This document shows, in pieces, positions 42,735 to 50,550 of a DNA stretch of 64,000 nt. The stretch comes from Streptomyces sp. CT34 (GTDB lineage Bacteria; Actinomycetota; Actinomycetes; Streptomycetales; Streptomycetaceae): contig NZ_KN708638.1 in the NCBI RefSeq assembly GCF_000805335.1, positions 200,261 through 264,260 on the forward strand, given 5' to 3'. The notes beneath the pieces are model-generated. The model saw only the letters and a list, made by a program, of their open reading frames with translations. It was not told the origin of the DNA and did not search any database. Position 1 is the first letter of the stretch, and each line of letters opens with the position of its first letter. The position numbers and the translations under genes were made by a program.

Positions 42735-44548
42735 CCATGGACGATTCCCGGCATGCGTTGGTCGTCACCACCGACAGGTACGAGGACGACGGGCTGAAGC
42801 AGTTGCCGTCCGCGGCGCAGGATGCCGTGGCCCTGGCCGAGGTACTGGGAGATCCGCAGATCGGCGCGTTCGATGTACAAGTGGTGCGGAACGAACCGGC
42901 ACACGTGATCACGAGGCGGATCAACCAGTTCTTCTCCGGCCGCCGACCGAGCGATACCCTGCTGGTCCATTTCTCCTGCCACGGAATCAAGAGCGAATCC
43001 GGCGAGCTCTACTTCGCGGCCAGTGACACGGAACCCGCGCTGTTGGACTCCACCGCCGTGTCGGCTGACTTTGTACGCCAGCAGATGTCCCGCACCCGGG
43101 CAGGAAGCACCATCCTCTGTCTGGACTGCTGTTACGGCGGCGCCTTCCCCCGGGGGGCCAGAGCCCGGGCTTCCGGGGACGTCAACGTGCTGGAGTCCTT
43201 CTCCGGCGAAGGCCTCGGCGGCGGGCGCGGCTGTGCCGTCATGACCGCCTCCAACTCGAGGGAATACGCCTTCGAAGACGCCCAGCTCGCCGAGAACCGC
43301 GCAAAGCCCTCGGTGTTCACCAGCGCGCTCTACGAGGGCCTGAAAGACGGTACAGCCGATCGCGACGAGGACGGCCTGGTTTCCTTCGACGACGCGTATC
43401 ACTACGTCTTCGACCGGGTGCGGCGGGAGAATCCGAACCAGACCCCGAGTTGTAGCGCCGACCTCCAGGGCGACGTATATCTGGCGCGCAGCCGCCGACG
43501 CCGGATCATCCCCTCGCCCATACCGGACGATGTACGCGCCGCCACACGCAACCCGGACACCTACACCCGCCGCGGGGCCATCGCCGAACTGAGGGCCCGC
43601 ATGGAGAACACCGACCTCTCCATCGCCCTGGGGGCGCGCGAGGCACTGGAAGAGATGGCACACAAGGACATCCGCTTCGTGGCGGAAGAGGCCAGTCGTG
43701 CCCTGGGCGAGATCTCCGTCAAGCCGTACCCCACCCATCTGGAATTCGAGCCGGTGGCTCAGCACGCACCGTCACCGCACCAATCCGTGCGGTTGCTCGG
43801 GCCGCCGCTGGCCCGAAGTTGCGCGCCACACCCCAACCAGGACTGGCTGCGGGCCTTGGAGTCCTCCGACGGGCTGGACATCAGTGTCGAGACCTCCACC
43901 CCGGGCCACCTCAGCGGTGACATCGTGCTGAAGGGGGTCGTGGGAGAGGCGGTGGTTCACGTCGAGGCCCAGGTGCTGTCGGTCGCCGAGACGACGCCGA
44001 CCGTCGAACCGCCTGTTCCGGAAGAGCCCGCCACCGCCCCGTCGGCACCGCAGCCACCGCCACAGGTCGAGGAGAAGCCACAACCGGCGCCTGAGCCTGT
44101 CCCACCGGCACCGCCGCGCCCGCCGCCTCACACCGAACGCCAGCCGCGTCCCAGGGCGCTGCGCGCGCCGGCGCTGGCGGTCGCCGCTGTGAGCCTGGCA
44201 GTCACCTCGGTGATCATGGTCATCCTGGCCGCTGCCCAGGCGATTCATGCGGTATACAACAGGGCGAGCTACGACTCGACCCTTGGGTATTGGGTCGACC
44301 AGTCCTCGATGATGCTCTTCCTCGTCGTTTGCCTGAGCACGGCGGTGCTGGCGTTGGTACTCGTAGCGCTCGCCCGGCGCGAGCTCCGCCTGCCAGACGC
44401 GCCCTATTCGAAGGGGGAGGTGCGTGCCACCGGCAGCCTGGCGCGGTGGGCGAAACGCCTCGCCCGTCCGGCACTGACGCTGGCCGTGCTGCTCCTCATC
44501 GCGTACTTCATCGCCATCAATCTGACGTTCAACGGGGTACCCGTGTAG
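42731..44548 (+). CDS. Caspase-like peptidase with C-terminal membrane helices
   Basis: 605 residues. N-terminal caspase (C14) fold: RHALVVTTDRYEDDGLKQLP, catalytic His84 in LLVHFSCHGIKSESGELYFA, catalytic Cys134 in TILCLDCCYGGAF, and FTSALYEGLKDG. A HEAT-like segment (about 275-330), a linker, a small domain (DGLDISVETSTPGHLSGDIV), a Pro-rich stretch (about 425-475) and three predicted membrane helices (about 485-505, 525-550, 580-600) follow. Such membrane-tethered caspases paired with EACC1 are candidates for regulated self-killing in response to phage or stress. The specific trigger and substrate cannot be seen here. Both catalytic residues are present, so it is likely active. Confidence 0.88.
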   Translation: MTMDDSRHALVVTTDRYEDDGLKQLPSAAQDAVALAEVLGDPQIGAFDVQVVRNEPAHVITRRINQFFSGRRPSDTLLVHFSCHGIKSESGELYFAASDTEPALLDSTAVSADFVRQQMSRTRAGSTILCLDCCYGGAFPRGARARASGDVNVLESFSGEGLGGGRGCAVMTASNSREYAFEDAQLAENRAKPSVFTSALYEGLKDGTADRDEDGLVSFDDAYHYVFDRVRRENPNQTPSCSADLQGDVYLARSRRRRIIPSPIPDDVRAATRNPDTYTRRGAIAELRARMENTDLSIALGAREALEEMAHKDIRFVAEEASRALGEISVKPYPTHLEFEPVAQHAPSPHQSVRLLGPPLARSCAPHPNQDWLRALESSDGLDISVETSTPGHLSGDIVLKGVVGEAVVHVEAQVLSVAETTPTVEPPVPEEPATAPSAPQPPPQVEEKPQPAPEPVPPAPPRPPPHTERQPRPRALRAPALAVAAVSLAVTSVIMVILAAAQAIHAVYNRASYDSTLGYWVDQSSMMLFLVVCLSTAVLALVLVALARRELRLPDAPYSKGEVRATGSLARWAKRLARPALTLAVLLLIAYFIAINLTFNGVPV

Positions 44549-44908
44549 ATCTGCCCATCGACCGACGACAGGTCAGTGACGGGCCGGCCCCGAACGGTCA
44601 GTTCCGGCGGCGAGGGCACATACCGGCGAAAACGCCATCCCCAGGTTCGGTACGACAACAGCTACTGACGCGGCCAGCGGTTGAGCTGTGCCATCGGCTC
44701 ACGGTTTGTCGCGCGTCCCACGGCATCCGAACAGGAAAGGGCCGGAATCTTCCGGTAAGGATCGGATGAGCCAGCGCCTTCAACAACAACCGGGACTGCC
44801 GGCCTCGCTCCGAGCGGCCGAGCTGACCCACTTTCTGATCCATGGGCATTCGAGTTGCGTCAGGTCCGTGAAAATCCCTCGTCACTGAAGCGCATGAGCC
44901 GATTCCCT
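44549..44908. other. Gap after the caspase gene
   Basis: 360 bp without a recognisable gene. A minus-strand frame and a plus-strand frame (QQPGLPASLRAAELTHFLIH) are open but have no family similarity that I can see. Confidence 0.45.
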
Positions 44909-45275
44909 ATGCCTGCGCTCGCTTGCGTAACGATCACGCGACGTCATCGCGGGGCAGCTCTGCCACATCAGCAGTTCGCCTTCCATCCCGAGCCGGTCAC
45001 CGCTCTGGCCAAGGACTTCACCGCCTCCGCCGGCCATCTCGACGGCTGCATCGGCGACTTCGCCGAGCGGGCGGAAAACGTGGACGACTCCTTCGGCGTG
45101 CTGTCCGAGTCCACCGGGACCCTCTCCCCGTACGTGGAGATGACCCGCCACACGACGACGGCGCTCCAGAAGTTGTCCGCGGGCTTACGGAACTACGCCG
45201 CCGGCCTGCACCACAACCTCGCCTCCTACCAGGACACCGAATCCGCGCGGGCGCAGCAGTTCGGGGACCGGTGGC
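44909..45275 (+). pseudogene. WXG100-like type VII secretion gene, degraded
   Basis: The frame reads FHPEPVTALAKDFTASAGHL, FGVLSESTGTLSPYVEMTRH and TALQKLSAGLRNYAAGLHHN, a helical-hairpin pattern typical of small ESX/type VII secretion proteins of Streptomyces. The N-terminus is not a normal start: the codons before QQFAFHP do not resemble the family, and the frame runs past the expected end into the next gene's region without a stop. Probably a fragment of a type VII locus. Confidence 0.5.
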
Positions 45276-45470
45276 ATGGCCGGCCAGCAGGAGAAGCAGA
45301 ACCCGCAGCAGGACCGGCAACCGCAGGTCGAGAAGAGCCTCGACCTCTCCAACCCCGGCGAGGACCCGTGCGTCCTACGGGCCTGCGCCGAGGTGTGGTG
45401 GGGCATGGCCCACAAACTGCAGACCACGATCGACCACACCTGCGCTCACCCTGCCACGGCGCCAACACCC
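45276..45470 (+). pseudogene. Type VII secretion-associated gene, 5' fragment
   Basis: ATG at 45276 opens VEKSLDLSNPGEDPCVLRAC, EVWWGMAHKLQTTIDHT, a start seen in the larger helical proteins encoded after WXG100-like genes. After about residue 55 the sequence changes to Pro/Thr-rich, low-complexity coding that does not fit. The gene is therefore truncated; the frame stays open only because of high GC. Confidence 0.45.
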
Positions 45471-45872
45471 ACTACGCCTCGGCCCCTCGAACCAGGGCAC
45501 GGCTCGTCATGGGCCGCTCGGCGGTCCCCACAGGATGGGCCCAAATCCGTAGATCCGGGCCCATCAGCGTCTCGACGGGGGCGGCAATGGCGGCTGCCTT
45601 CTTCATGGCTTCGCCCGGACCTGCGGCCAGGCCGCCGACGCAGTCGTCAGGACCTGGCCCGTGCCATCGGCGTCGAGCAGGGCGAGCGGATCGTTTTCGC
45701 GGGCTCGTGGGCCTCGCCGAGGGCCGACTTCTTCGCGGCCTTCTTCGTGCCTGGGCGCGGGCATCTGGCCGTTTCGACGACGGCTGACGGCTCACGCGAG
45801 ATTCTCGCCGAGCGCCGTCGTTGTTGCGGGAGCGGACAGGGCCGGGAGTTCCGGCTCGGCGGGACAGCACAT
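45471..45872. other. Unassigned stretch within the fragment patch
   Basis: About 400 bp; the plus strand contains RADFFAAFFVPGRGHLAVST in an open frame, without a start or known family. Nothing I can support as a gene. Confidence 0.4.
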
Positions 45873-46155
45873 CTAGCGCCCCAGGGCCGGGAGTTTGAGG
45901 ATGAAGCGGGCGCCCCCGTGCGCGCTGGGATCGACGGTGAGGGTGCCGTCGTGGGCGTGCGCGATCCAGGAGGCGATGGAGAGGCCCAGGCCGGTCGAGC
46001 CGGAGCCGCTGTGGAAACGTTGGAAGAGGGAGTGGGCCAGGGCAGGTGAGATGCCTGGTCCCGCGTCGTCGACCGTGACGGTTCCGTCGGCTGTCACGGT
46101 GATGTCCACCGTGGCGGGGTGGCCGGGGGCGTGTCCGTGGTGGAGGGCGTTGCGT
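45873..46155 (-). pseudogene. Histidine-kinase ATPase domain fragment
   Basis: Last ~94 residues of a sensor kinase: NALHHGHAP (end of the N-box), TVTVDDAGPGIS (G1), FQRFHSGSGSTGLGLSIASW (G2) and GTLTVDPSAHGGARFILKLP. There is no dimerisation domain or sensor upstream; at about 46155 the sequence switches to an unrelated phosphotransferase-like fragment in another frame. Not functional. Confidence 0.75.
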
Positions 46156-46692
46156 GGCGACACGGACCACGTCTCCGGCCGCGAGTGTGCTGGGCTCCCA
46201 CCCTGCCCCGTAGTGCGCGAGGAACATGTGCTGGAGCGTATCGAGCACCGGCCAGTCGGCGCCCACCCGCTCGGCAGCCTTCCGGTACTCCTCCAATTCG
46301 CCGATCAGGCACGCGAGGTCGGTCTCGGGACGGCCCTGTGTCGCCTCGAAGCCGGACAGTACGCAGGCACGGGGTGTCGCGTCGGTGGAATCGACCACGA
46401 TGATGCGTCCCACGGAGAACCAGCCGTGCACAGTGCCGGTACGGTCCGTCGGCCGCGGATGCCGCAGGTGGTGGGTGAAGTCGCGCAGCTTCTCCCACCT
46501 GGCGGGGCCCAGTTGTTCCCGCAGCCGGTGATGGAAACCGGCGCCGGCGCGCGGGGCACGGCCGCTGTCGAGCCAGGCCATCAACCGGGCCGGGCCCGGT
46601 GGGGGTGGATAGTGGCCGGGTGGTTCGGTGCCGGGCGGCTGGTCGTGCAGGCCGCGCAGCCGGAGGCGGAGATGGCCGATGGTCCCGTGCAA
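46156..46692 (-). pseudogene. Phosphotransferase-like (APH/choline-kinase fold) fragment
   Basis: ATG at 46692. The protein reads WEKLRDFTHHLRHP, TVHGWFSVGRIIVVDS (position of the HGDxxxxN catalytic loop, here HGWFSVG without Asp), FEATQGRPETDLACLIGELE, and TLQHMFLAHYGAGWEP. The fold pattern resembles aminoglycoside-phosphotransferase relatives, but the catalytic Asp/Asn are missing and the frame fuses into the histidine-kinase scrap. Either a degenerate member or a pseudogene created by the junction at about 46155. Confidence 0.45.
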
Positions 46693-46834
46693 CTGCCCGG
46701 TGGGGTCGTCTGTTCCGCCGGCGGCTTCACGTTGCTGCCTCTCCTGATGCGATCCGGTCTGTGCCGGGTGCGGTGTGCCACCCGGTGGTGCTGGTGGTGC
46801 CGTGCCACCATCAGCACCACCGGAGAGCAGTGGC

Positions 46835-48286
46835 CTACTCCAGGTCGCCTGGATTCACCGCGGTGGCCTCGGCGGGCCGCCCCGCGGGCAGTGGTCCGCT
46901 CCGGTCCTCCTGGTGCCGTGCCGCGTCGTCGGCCACTTCCCCGGTCACACCGTCGACCTGGTGGGCGGGGGTCGCCAGGCGCAGGGCGTGATATCCGGCG
47001 ACCGTCACGATCGTGCCGAGGGCGATGCCGCCGATGGTGAAGTCGTTCGAGATCTTCACGGCCACCCCGCCGATGCCGATGACGAGTCCGGCGGCCACCG
47101 GTACCAGGTTCTGCGGTCGGGCGAAGTCGACCTTGTTCTCGATCCAGATCTTCGCGCCCAGCAGGCCGATCATGCCGTACAGGACGACGGTGATCCCGCC
47201 GAGCACTCCGCCAGGGGTCGCCGCCACCAGCGCACCGAACTTGGGGCACAGGCCGAACAGGACGGCCACACCGGCCGCCACGAAGTAGGCGGCCGTGGAG
47301 TAGACCCGGGTGGCCGCCATGACGCCGATGTTCTCGGCGTACGTCGTCGTGGGCGATCCGCCGACCGAGCTGGCGATCACCGTGCCCAGGCCGTCCGCTG
47401 CGATGGCCCGGCCAAGGCTGCCGTCCAGGTCGGTTCCGGTCATCTCCGAGACGGCCTTGACGTGGCCGGCGTTCTCGGCGACGAGCGCGATGACCGCGGG
47501 AAGCGCCACCAGTACGGCCGAGGTCTTGAAGTCGGGGGTGTGCATGCTTGGCAGGCCGAACCAGTCGGCGTGGCGCACGGCGTCGAAGTTCACCCGGAAA
47601 TGCGGGACCGCCCTTCCGTCCACGCTGCCCGCCGGCACCGAGGTGATCTTGCCTGTGGTCCGGTCCAGCACCCAGGACAGCAGGTAGCCGAAGGCCAGGC
47701 TCAGGAAGACGGCTATGCGGGACCAGAACCCGCGCAACAGCACCGTCATCGACACCACGGCCGCCATCGTCAGCAGCGCCACCCACTGGTCCTGCGGCCA
47801 GTACACCTGGGCCACCACCGGCGCCAGGTTGAAACCGATCAGCATCACGACCGCGCCGGTCACCACCGGCGGCAGAGCCCGGTTCACCAGCCGCGCGCCC
47901 ACCAGGTGGATCGCCACGCCCACGGCAGTCAGCGCCGCTCCGGCGACCAGTACCGCGCCGGTGACCGTCGCGCTGCTGCCGCCCGAGGCTCGGATCGTCG
48001 CCACCGCGCCGACGAACGCCGCGCTGGTCCCCAGATAACTCGGAATCCGGCCCCGCACGATCAGCAGGAAGATGACGGTGGCGACGCCCGACATCATGAT
48101 CGCGAGATTGGGGTCGAGCCCCATCACCACGGGGAAGACGAACGTCGCGCCGAACATCGCCACCACGTGCTGGGCCCCCAGGCCCAAGGTCCGGCCCCAG
48201 GAGAGTCTTTCGTCCGGCCTGACCACCTCACCAGGAGGTGGTGTTCTGCCGTCCCCGTGGAGTTTCCAACCCATGCCGAGTGCCAT
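46835..48286 (-). CDS. Uracil/xanthine permease (NCS2 family)
   Basis: 483 residues, about 14 membrane helices. Signatures of nucleobase:cation symporter-2: LGAQHVVAMFGATFVFPVVM, PSYLGTSAAFVGAV, VVTGAVVMLIGFNLAP, PAVIALVAENAGHVKAVSEM (QxE-like substrate helix with AEN) and IASSVGGSPTTTYAENIGVM. Imports uracil or another nucleobase with protons. ATG at 48286; a second in-frame ATG lies four codons later. The C-terminal ~45 residues are a hydrophilic, non-conserved tail. Stands alone, without pyrimidine genes nearby. Confidence 0.92.
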   Translation of the reverse strand: MALGMGWKLHGDGRTPPPGEVVRPDERLSWGRTLGLGAQHVVAMFGATFVFPVVMGLDPNLAIMMSGVATVIFLLIVRGRIPSYLGTSAAFVGAVATIRASGGSSATVTGAVLVAGAALTAVGVAIHLVGARLVNRALPPVVTGAVVMLIGFNLAPVVAQVYWPQDQWVALLTMAAVVSMTVLLRGFWSRIAVFLSLAFGYLLSWVLDRTTGKITSVPAGSVDGRAVPHFRVNFDAVRHADWFGLPSMHTPDFKTSAVLVALPAVIALVAENAGHVKAVSEMTGTDLDGSLGRAIAADGLGTVIASSVGGSPTTTYAENIGVMAATRVYSTAAYFVAAGVAVLFGLCPKFGALVAATPGGVLGGITVVLYGMIGLLGAKIWIENKVDFARPQNLVPVAAGLVIGIGGVAVKISNDFTIGGIALGTIVTVAGYHALRLATPAHQVDGVTGEVADDAARHQEDRSGPLPAGRPAEATAVNPGDLE

Positions 48287-48861
48287 AGGAGCCGCCTTCC
48301 GCGTCCAGGGGGCGATGCCCTCGGTGTCGTGACCACCTTGATCCCCGGCTCAGGTCCCGTGATGCGCCGCGGCGACCACCGAAGATGCAGGAACGGTACG
48401 GACGGCTCATGATCGCGGGCATGGGGGACAATTGACAGAGCCGTGCGCAACCCGTTGTCGAATGTCACCCATGCCGTGCCCCGCGGCGTGCGGGCGGGTC
48501 TCGTACCCGGTACCGCAGGTGGTGACGCCGGGCAGACGCGCGGCCCGGACACGATCCGGCGTCGGCACCGCGACCTGTTCAAGCGACGCCACGGCGACCG
48601 GTGCGCCGAAGCGGCGCGGGCGCCCGCCCACCATTCGCTCCATCCGCGAACCGGTCACGCGCCCGGCCCGCGAGAACGGCTCGTGGGGATGGCTCAGAAT
48701 TGGTATATGGGCACACGCAGAGTCGAGGGGAGAGTCCTTCGGCAGGTCGTCGGCAGTCGCGCGCACTCGGGTCGCGAGGGAGTCCAACTCCGGCCTCACG
48801 GCCTGACCGTGGACTCCCTCGCCTCATGTCATGCGCGCAGGGATCTCCTGGAATCGGTCGT
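48287..48861. other. Intergenic region with an integrase-type transposase remnant
   Basis: 575 bp. On the plus strand around 48540-48720 two frames together resemble the start of rve-type transposases: HRDLFKRRHGDRCAEAAR, then RRGRPPTIRSIREPVTRPAR and ENGSWGWLRI (family pattern: GRPxxxxxIRxLVxRLARENPxWGxRRI). Frameshifted and short. The rest is unassigned. Confidence 0.45.
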
Positions 48862-50037
48862 CTAGCGGGCGAACAGATCCCGTAGCGAGCCGGAGGTGCG
48901 GGGCGAGCAGGTGTTCTCCAGGCAGCCGAGGTGCCACATGTGCTCGAGCGTGGCGAGCACGGTGTAGTGGTCGGCGGGGACGTTGGAGTCCTTGTGCGGG
49001 CCGCCGTGGGAGTTGATCACGATCAGCGGCGCGTCCCCGCCGCCGAGCACGGCGCCCTTCGCCCCCACCGGGCTGCCGGGCCCTCCGGAGTAGCCGGAGT
49101 AGTCGTTCTCGTCCCAGTTGATGACGATGCTGGAGTTACTCGACTTCCACGTCGGGGAGTTCATGATCTTGGTGACCGCGTCGCGGAGGAACTTGTCACC
49201 GAGCCGGATCGCCCCATGATCGAGGCCGGAGTTGGGGGTACCGCAGTCGGGGAGGCCGACGATCGCCGCCGCGCTCGGGGATATCCCGTGCATGTCGTGG
49301 CACTGGTCGGGGCTGATCCAGGAGAAGTCGGGAACCCTGCCCGAGGCCAGGTCCGCATCGAAGTTCTTCTCCATCGGCACAACCTGCTTCAGCCGAGGGT
49401 TGCCCGGAGAGTTGATGTCCGAGAAGTACATGAACGGGTTGTGCTTCTGCGCGTACAGCTTCACCGTGGTGCCGTTGACGTCGCCCGGCGCGTACTCGCC
49501 CTCGAAGCCCGCCCGCGGCATGGACTGCATGTACGCCTTCCACGTCCGCCCCTTCGCCTCCAGCTGGTCGACGAGGTTACGACCGGAGAACATGTGCGGC
49601 GTCTTGCTCGCACTGGCCACCTGGGCGGGCGTCAGTGAAGCGCTGTCGGTCGCGTCGCCCGAACCCGGGACGAACTCCTCCGGGGGACAGGTCACCGTCG
49701 CTCCCGCCTTGCAGTCGTCCCAGATGCCCTGGAATGACCCCGAGAAGGCGGACAGGTAGTTGGGCAGGCTGGGGTGGGTGACCCCGTGGAAATTGGATGC
49801 GGTGTTGTATTTGGTGGCGAGCTGGTTGATATAGGGCGCATCGGCGGTGTTGCCGATGATCTGGGACTCCCCGTGATTCTCCATCATGATGTAGAAGACG
49901 TGCTGTGGCACACCCTCGTCCTGCCGCGGCTCAGCAGGCGACGCGGCGGCCACCCCCATGAAGGCGCCCCCCATCGCCAGCGCCGTCGCCGCGGCGCCCG
50001 CCGTGGTCTTCTTCCAGCCGAAGGCCGTTTTGCGCAT
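48862..50037 (-). CDS. Secreted phosphoesterase / acid phosphatase-like enzyme
   Basis: 391 residues with a Sec signal peptide (MRKTAFGWKK, hydrophobic core, cleavage near ASPAEP about residue 35). Phosphoesterase family (PF04185, the fold of bacterial phospholipase C and AcpA): HVFYIMMENHGESQIIGNTA with the metal-binding Glu-Asn, GVTHPSLPNYLSAFSG with the Thr/Ser nucleophile position, FSWISPDQCHDMHG, and VINWDENDYSG plus SHGGPHKDSNVPADHYTVLA with late metal ligands. Extracellular release of phosphate from organic esters is likely. PHO-box-like repeats lie 72 bp upstream of the ATG at 50037. Confidence 0.88.
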   Translation of the reverse strand: MRKTAFGWKKTTAGAAATALAMGGAFMGVAAASPAEPRQDEGVPQHVFYIMMENHGESQIIGNTADAPYINQLATKYNTASNFHGVTHPSLPNYLSAFSGSFQGIWDDCKAGATVTCPPEEFVPGSGDATDSASLTPAQVASASKTPHMFSGRNLVDQLEAKGRTWKAYMQSMPRAGFEGEYAPGDVNGTTVKLYAQKHNPFMYFSDINSPGNPRLKQVVPMEKNFDADLASGRVPDFSWISPDQCHDMHGISPSAAAIVGLPDCGTPNSGLDHGAIRLGDKFLRDAVTKIMNSPTWKSSNSSIVINWDENDYSGYSGGPGSPVGAKGAVLGGGDAPLIVINSHGGPHKDSNVPADHYTVLATLEHMWHLGCLENTCSPRTSGSLRDLFAR

Positions 50038-50108
50038 GCTCCACACTCCAGTCGACGAGATGTTGTCGGCAGGAAGATTGGCGGCACGCATCAAACTGTT
50101 GGAGGCGC

Positions 50109-50141
50109 GCCCCGTGAACAGTGGGCGAAGCACACACGAAC
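50109..50141 (-). promoter_or_regulatory. PHO-box-like triple repeat upstream of the phosphatase gene
   Basis: On the minus strand three consecutive 11-bp units: GTTCGTGTGTG, CTTCGCCCACT, GTTCACGGGGC. Each starts with (G/C)TTC(A/G), as in the direct repeat units bound by PhoP in Streptomyces. The block ends 72 bp before the start codon, a normal activator position. Confidence 0.6.
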
Positions 50142-50550
50142 AGGGTCCGAAACCAGTAGACACGTCGCCGGACCGGCGCATCTGACGCGAGATGGCGGCT
50201 GTCCCTGCGGAACACCACTCAAGCCGTCAGCGCCCCGCTCCCAGAGCATCGTGCTCTCGCCGTCGCACAAGGTCGCGTCAAGGCCGGCCGTTTCAGAGCG
50301 CCACCCACTGGCTCTCCGCAAGCAAGCGTCAACTCGACCCGGGTCCAGGCACGTTCATGACGGAGGACCGGACGCTCACCGCAGCCCTTGGGCCCCGCCT
50401 CCCTCGGGCCCCGCACCTATGACACCGATCTGGTCGCGCGTGCCGGGCCGGTCAGATCCCCTTGTCGGGCAGCGGAGTCGCGACCAGCACGACGAGCACC
50501 GTGGCGAAAGCGGCCAGGCTGGCCGCCTTCGCCACGGATGTCCTGGCCGA
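50142..50550. other. Intergenic region with a C-terminal membrane-segment scrap
   Basis: About 400 bp. The minus strand reads ASLAAFATVLVVLVATPLPD and then KGI before a stop near 50454, which looks like the last membrane helix of a lost protein. Nothing else recognised. Confidence 0.4.
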
